Source: Bacteroides sp. MSB163
GTDB taxonomy: Bacteria > Bacteroidota > Bacteroidia > Bacteroidales > Bacteroidaceae
Direction of reading: 5' to 3'
Assembly: GCF_036416795.1 (NCBI RefSeq)
Contig: NZ_CP143867.1
Coordinates: forward strand, 5,324,001-5,388,000
DNA: 64,000 bases
The notes under the pieces are model-generated. The model ran no database searches. It was given only the letters and a program-made list of their open reading frames with translations, and had not been told where the DNA came from. The position numbers and the translations under genes were made by a program. The stretch's first letter is position 1, and the number at the start of each line of letters is the position of its first letter. Shown piece after piece: positions 60,572-64,000 of the stretch.

Positions 60572-62095
60572 TTATTTCGTTGTATAGATTATTACTTCGG
60601 TTATCCATATTTTCCCGTTCGATACGGGATTTTTCCATTTAAAAGTTACAGTGTGCTTCCCTACAGGACGGTCATAGCAGAAGAACAATTCACACTTCCG
60701 GTGATTGATATATTGGGGCAAGGCGGTGGTTTCATAGAACTGTCCATCGATATATACATCCATCTCCGCCGTATAGTCCGCCGGAAGCCCACCTGCCACG
60801 TATCCTTTTACAACCAGTCCGGTTCCTTCGAAAGAGAAGGGATTTACATCATCTATGGATTTCTCTATTGTAAGTTTATCGCTCACTTTCAGATTCTCAA
60901 AAGCTACTTCCAAAGCAACAGGTCTGATGTTCTCCCGTCTGATTATGAAGTCTGTTCCTGCCTTCCCGTTTCCATGTTTCTGCAACATCTCGCTGGCATG
61001 TCTGTACGTCATGTCATAGGCTTTATTCAGACTGATATCCGTATGGGAGAAAGGTATGTCTTCTACTTCATACAAAGCTTCTTTCCAGGATTCGGGGATG
61101 TTGCTGTATCCTATCATGGTTCCCAGGATGCCTGCGGCTGAAGCCGGATTACAGTCAGAGTCCTGACCGGCACGCGTGGCGATATCTATGGTCTTTGTGA
61201 AGTCCCCCTGTCCGTAAAGCAAGCCCAGGAGTATATAAGCACCGTTTATCTTCGTACCGATATTAAAGGAGTTATGAATGCCTTCGGGACAACTGATTTC
61301 TTCGCTCCACTTGTTCTGCAACTCGAACCAGGTTCGTTTCCAGTCTTTCGGATATTTCCTGTGCCAGCGAATTACGTCCGACATACATTTGTGGAAATCG
61401 CTTTCTTCCGGTATCACCTTCAACGCTTCTTTTACGATATATTCTATATCATTGCTGACATAAGCCAGAGAGTACATGGCTGCCACATAAACTCCGCCAT
61501 ACCATCCTTCACCATAGGACATGATATGCCCCACCCTATCGCAGATTTCAGCGGCCTGATTAGGCATTCCCGGTGACATAATCCCGGCAAAATCCGCTTC
61601 AATCTGGAAGTCGATGCAATGTGCATGAGGGTTATTCTTCCAGTAACCACTCTGGGGTGCTTTCATCCCCTGCAACAGATTGTAGCGGGCTACCTGGTTG
61701 GCATGCCACAATGGATATTCTGTCCGCCCGAAAGCCGTCGCAAAAGAATCAATCGGAGCATCCAGCCCGCATCTTTCGAAGACTTCCACAAAAGTCAGAT
61801 CCACATAAACATCATCATACAAACCGGGAAAGGTATCATACCAATTCTTGACCGTATGCTTATCCCAGGGAATGGGAATATAATCCTGAATGATAGTTCC
61901 CAAGAATTTAAACTCAGTAGGTCCCCCGTAACTGCATCCCAGGGTCTGCCCCGCCCATGCGCCCTTCACTTTATCACGCAGGCTCTGCTCGGACAGAACA
62001 ACTTCTTTATTTCCTTTATGAACGGCGGCAGCCAGATCGGCTATAAAGAAGAAAGCCATCAGGAGCCATATTAGATTTCTTTTCGACATACTCAT
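60572..62095 (-). CDS. Secreted ADP-ribosylglycohydrolase-family protein
   Basis: A 507-residue exported protein (signal peptide to about 25). The helical ADP-ribosylglycohydrolase domain spans about 38-345: VKGAWAGQTLGCSYG, LYDDVYVDLTFVEVFE (metal-binding Asp pair) and RAGQDSDCNPASAAGILGTMIG, the equivalent of the DxDTN site but with Ser and Cys changes. A C-terminal beta-sandwich (about 370-507) may bind carbohydrate. The family removes ADP-ribose or cleaves N- or O-glycosidic ribosyl bonds. Exported PUL members are likely to act on a sugar or nucleoside. ATGs at 62095 and 62089 are both possible. Confidence 0.83.
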   Translation of the reverse strand: MSMSKRNLIWLLMAFFFIADLAAAVHKGNKEVVLSEQSLRDKVKGAWAGQTLGCSYGGPTEFKFLGTIIQDYIPIPWDKHTVKNWYDTFPGLYDDVYVDLTFVEVFERCGLDAPIDSFATAFGRTEYPLWHANQVARYNLLQGMKAPQSGYWKNNPHAHCIDFQIEADFAGIMSPGMPNQAAEICDRVGHIMSYGEGWYGGVYVAAMYSLAYVSNDIEYIVKEALKVIPEESDFHKCMSDVIRWHRKYPKDWKRTWFELQNKWSEEISCPEGIHNSFNIGTKINGAYILLGLLYGQGDFTKTIDIATRAGQDSDCNPASAAGILGTMIGYSNIPESWKEALYEVEDIPFSHTDISLNKAYDMTYRHASEMLQKHGNGKAGTDFIIRRENIRPVALEVAFENLKVSDKLTIEKSIDDVNPFSFEGTGLVVKGYVAGGLPADYTAEMDVYIDGQFYETTALPQYINHRKCELFFCYDRPVGKHTVTFKWKNPVSNGKIWITEVIIYTTK

Positions 62096-62117
62096 TTCTT
62101 GTTTTTACTTTCGGGCT

Positions 62118-63224
62118 TTACTCAATCACTTTATCCGTCAGATCCCAGCCCATAATCGTTGAGATATAAGGAATTATCCACATCGCCATCTTCTTATGTC
62201 CCGAATATCCGGGATGCCATGCAGCCCCCAGGTCGGTAGTCCGGTTATAGAGGTTCTTATCCAGTTTCAGTAGAAAGACTTTCGGATCATTCACTTCGTT
62301 TATTATCGCTTCATAATAACTGAATACAGGAGCTTGCATAGCTACAGGGTAAATGCACAATATGGGAATATCTCCATAATGCTCACGCAGTTGTGCAAGG
62401 ATCTGTTTGTATGCTTTGGTGAATTCGCTTTTGTAAGGATGGGGCTCCGTTGAGAAATCATTGGAACCTAAATTGATAACTACCAGATCCGGAAGATATC
62501 CCTTAAAATTCCATTTATGAGTAAGGTCTTCGTCAAAGGTATTCAGCATCCGGTCTTTCATCGTAACCTTCGACACGCGTACCGAATCACCATAATTGCG
62601 AGCGGCTCCTCTACCGGAATGGGCAATCAGTGTATAGTCCGCATCATAATAACGGGCTACCATAGAGGCAAATGTGAGATTACAATTTTCCGTCTCCACC
62701 AGGAAAGGCTCATCGCGATGTTTCCCGTCTGTGCCATATCCGCAGGTAAGCGAGTTTCCGATAAACTCGATATGCCGTGTGCGTACTGCCGGCTCTTCCG
62801 CCAGGCGTCCCGAACCGGACAAGACAAACTGATGGATAGTTGTCTTGCCGAATTCACCTTCGGAACGTTTCTGTATCTTCAAACTATGAATGCGCTTATC
62901 TATGCCCGATACCAGATGGATCAATGTATCCGTTCCGCATACTTTCACGACTTTATGCAGGTTGCCATCAACAAATACATTATAATAACTCGTTCCTGTT
63001 TCAGAAACTTTCACTGACAGCCTTCCACCAGTAAAACGGGTTTCCAGATAAGTACCTACCCAGTCGAAAGCTACCGAACCATCGGAAGAGACCAATGTTC
63101 TGCCGGTATACCGCACGGCAGGATCATTCCCTTTGTAAACAGTTCCGTTTCTTTGAGCTTTCAGTTCCGCAGAACAACTTATCCCTATCAGGATAAACAG
63201 ATATAGACAATAACGTTTCATCAT
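62118..63224 (-). CDS. Secreted SGNH/GDSL carbohydrate esterase (CE2-like)
   Basis: A 368-residue exported protein (signal peptide to about 24). An N-terminal jelly-roll (about 35-145, RTLVSSDGSVAFDWVGTYLETRFTGGRLSVKV) precedes an SGNH hydrolase domain (about 150-365): catalytic Ser in EFIGNSLTCGYGTDG, Asn block VVINLGSNDFS near 252 and the Asp/His block AAWHPGYSGHKKMA near 345. This arrangement matches CE2 acetylesterases. It would remove acetyl groups from the target glycan. ATGs at 63224 and 63221 are both possible. Confidence 0.86.
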   Translation of the reverse strand: MMKRYCLYLFILIGISCSAELKAQRNGTVYKGNDPAVRYTGRTLVSSDGSVAFDWVGTYLETRFTGGRLSVKVSETGTSYYNVFVDGNLHKVVKVCGTDTLIHLVSGIDKRIHSLKIQKRSEGEFGKTTIHQFVLSGSGRLAEEPAVRTRHIEFIGNSLTCGYGTDGKHRDEPFLVETENCNLTFASMVARYYDADYTLIAHSGRGAARNYGDSVRVSKVTMKDRMLNTFDEDLTHKWNFKGYLPDLVVINLGSNDFSTEPHPYKSEFTKAYKQILAQLREHYGDIPILCIYPVAMQAPVFSYYEAIINEVNDPKVFLLKLDKNLYNRTTDLGAAWHPGYSGHKKMAMWIIPYISTIMGWDLTDKVIE

Positions 63225-63229
63225 TTTCC

Positions 63230-64000
63230 TTATTTACGTTTCTTATTTTTAGCTTTCAATTCTTTCAGGTATTTCATGTATCCGTTGAACAAGTCGATAG
63301 TGCGTGCTTCGCCCACACGGATAGACATCTTCGGATCATTGAATACACCCGGGAACTGATAGCAAAGAATCTTCTCGAAGTTATCAAACAGGTTCAGGTC
63401 ACGGATGATTTCTTCTACCGGACGGGGATAGAGGGAGTTATCCGGATTGAACAGAAATACTTCCAGGTCGAACCACAAATGAGCTTTAGCCTCATCACAA
63501 ACTTTCTGCAACATGTTAGCCGCTTCCTTACCGGTCAGATCACCATCCGGCATACGGGCAAATCCGAATGGACACAAGATATCCAGATGTTCCATGAGTG
63601 CCGGATACGTATCCATTCCGTTGGGAACTTCAAAACTGTTGGTAGCCAACATGATCGGTTTGTCCGGTGCAAATCCGTTACAGTAAGCCTTAAACTCTTT
63701 GAAGAAATTCACAATATCGTCTTTTCTCTTTTTACGCATTTCGGGGCGTTGTTCCCAGTTATCCAGACCACCGCCACTCTCTTCGGACACATAGAAAGCA
63801 TAAAAGGATTCATGGTGACCATACATATCCCACAGTTCTTTAGCCACCCGCTTGTGCCATTCCAAAGATTCGGGGGTAAAGTCGAACCAAGCAAACATAC
63901 CCACTCCCATCAGTACGTTCATGCCCTGTTTATCGGCTTCCGTCAGGATGGCCTCAATCGGATCTTTGGCTGTAAGTTCCATACGACCGGGATACAGTTT
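63230..64000 (-). CDS. DUF4434-type protein (5' end beyond the window)
   Basis: The frame is open to the window edge (at least 256 codons), so the start lies beyond 64000; the internal Met at 63982 is not the start. The visible part contains LYPGRM, MNVLMGVGMFAWFDF, ESFYAFYVSEESGGGLDNW and DIVNFFKEFKAYCNGFAPDKPIMLA, similar in layout to the DUF4434 protein at 55229. It ends with a Lys/Arg-rich tail. It lies 5 nt before the esterase gene and so heads or continues the same operon. Confidence 0.8.
   Translation of the reverse strand, partial: KLYPGRMELTAKDPIEAILTEADKQGMNVLMGVGMFAWFDFTPESLEWHKRVAKELWDMYGHHESFYAFYVSEESGGGLDNWEQRPEMRKKRKDDIVNFFKEFKAYCNGFAPDKPIMLATNSFEVPNGMDTYPALMEHLDILCPFGFARMPDGDLTGKEAANMLQKVCDEAKAHLWFDLEVFLFNPDNSLYPRPVEEIIRDLNLFDNFEKILCYQFPGVFNDPKMSIRVGEARTIDLFNGYMKYLKELKAKNKKRK

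Overview
The window looks like chromosome of a gut Bacteroides. Three things point there. Many genes are preceded by the Bacteroidetes-type -7 box TAnnTTTG, some with a TTTG -33 box about 20 nt upstream. There is a capsular polysaccharide locus headed by upxY and upxZ behind an invertible promoter. There is also a SusC/SusD polysaccharide utilization locus (PUL). The species cannot be named from sequence reading alone.

Layout. 1-4 kb: class III fructose-1,6-bisphosphatase (cut by the window edge), an AspT/YidE-type transporter and a three-gene tRNA cluster (Ser-GCT, Glu-CTC, Lys-CTT). 4.2-7.8 kb: a 163-bp inverted-repeat element, a MATE exporter, a Crp/Fnr-family regulator flanked by two FNR-type palindromes, a probable small RNA behind the second palindrome, and two lipoproteins. 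7.8-16.2 kb: creatininase-like amidohydrolase, AraC regulator, a TonB receptor behind a His-rich small protein, and a sensor kinase with a periplasmic 5'-nucleotidase. 16.3-36.5 kb: a capsule/exopolysaccharide operon on the minus strand, read from upxY at the right to a lipid-linked-sugar priming transferase at the left, and ending at a strong terminator. 36.5-45.5 kb: about 1 kb without genes but with repeats, then tex, a CPBP protease, a leucine-rich-repeat protein, an ABC-F ATPase, grpE and dnaJ. 45.5-64 kb: a second copy of the 163-bp element, a secreted metzincin-type protease, a SusC gene broken by one extra A in an A7 run, SusD, and a convergent minus-strand series: GH27 alpha-galactosidase, DUF4434 proteins, sugar permease, ribokinase, ADP-ribosylglycohydrolase-like protein and SGNH esterase.

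How the parts work together. The capsule operon carries a transaminase, ACP, KAS III, SDR reductase and a PglD/NeuD-like acyltransferase. Together they would make a short acyl group on a carrier protein and attach it to a 4-amino-sugar. Glycosyltransferases, Wzx and Wzy would then build and export the repeat unit. As assembled, the only promoter in the invertible segment points away from upxY, so the sequenced orientation appears OFF. The right-hand PUL would import an oligosaccharide, trim galactosyl, acyl and possibly ribosyl groups outside the cytoplasm, and phosphorylate a ribose-like sugar inside.

Most worth a second look: the FNR-box pair with its candidate anaerobic small RNA, the OFF invertible promoter, the acyl-amino-sugar cassette, and a recurring class of 20-22-nt degenerate tandem arrays found just past stop codons.
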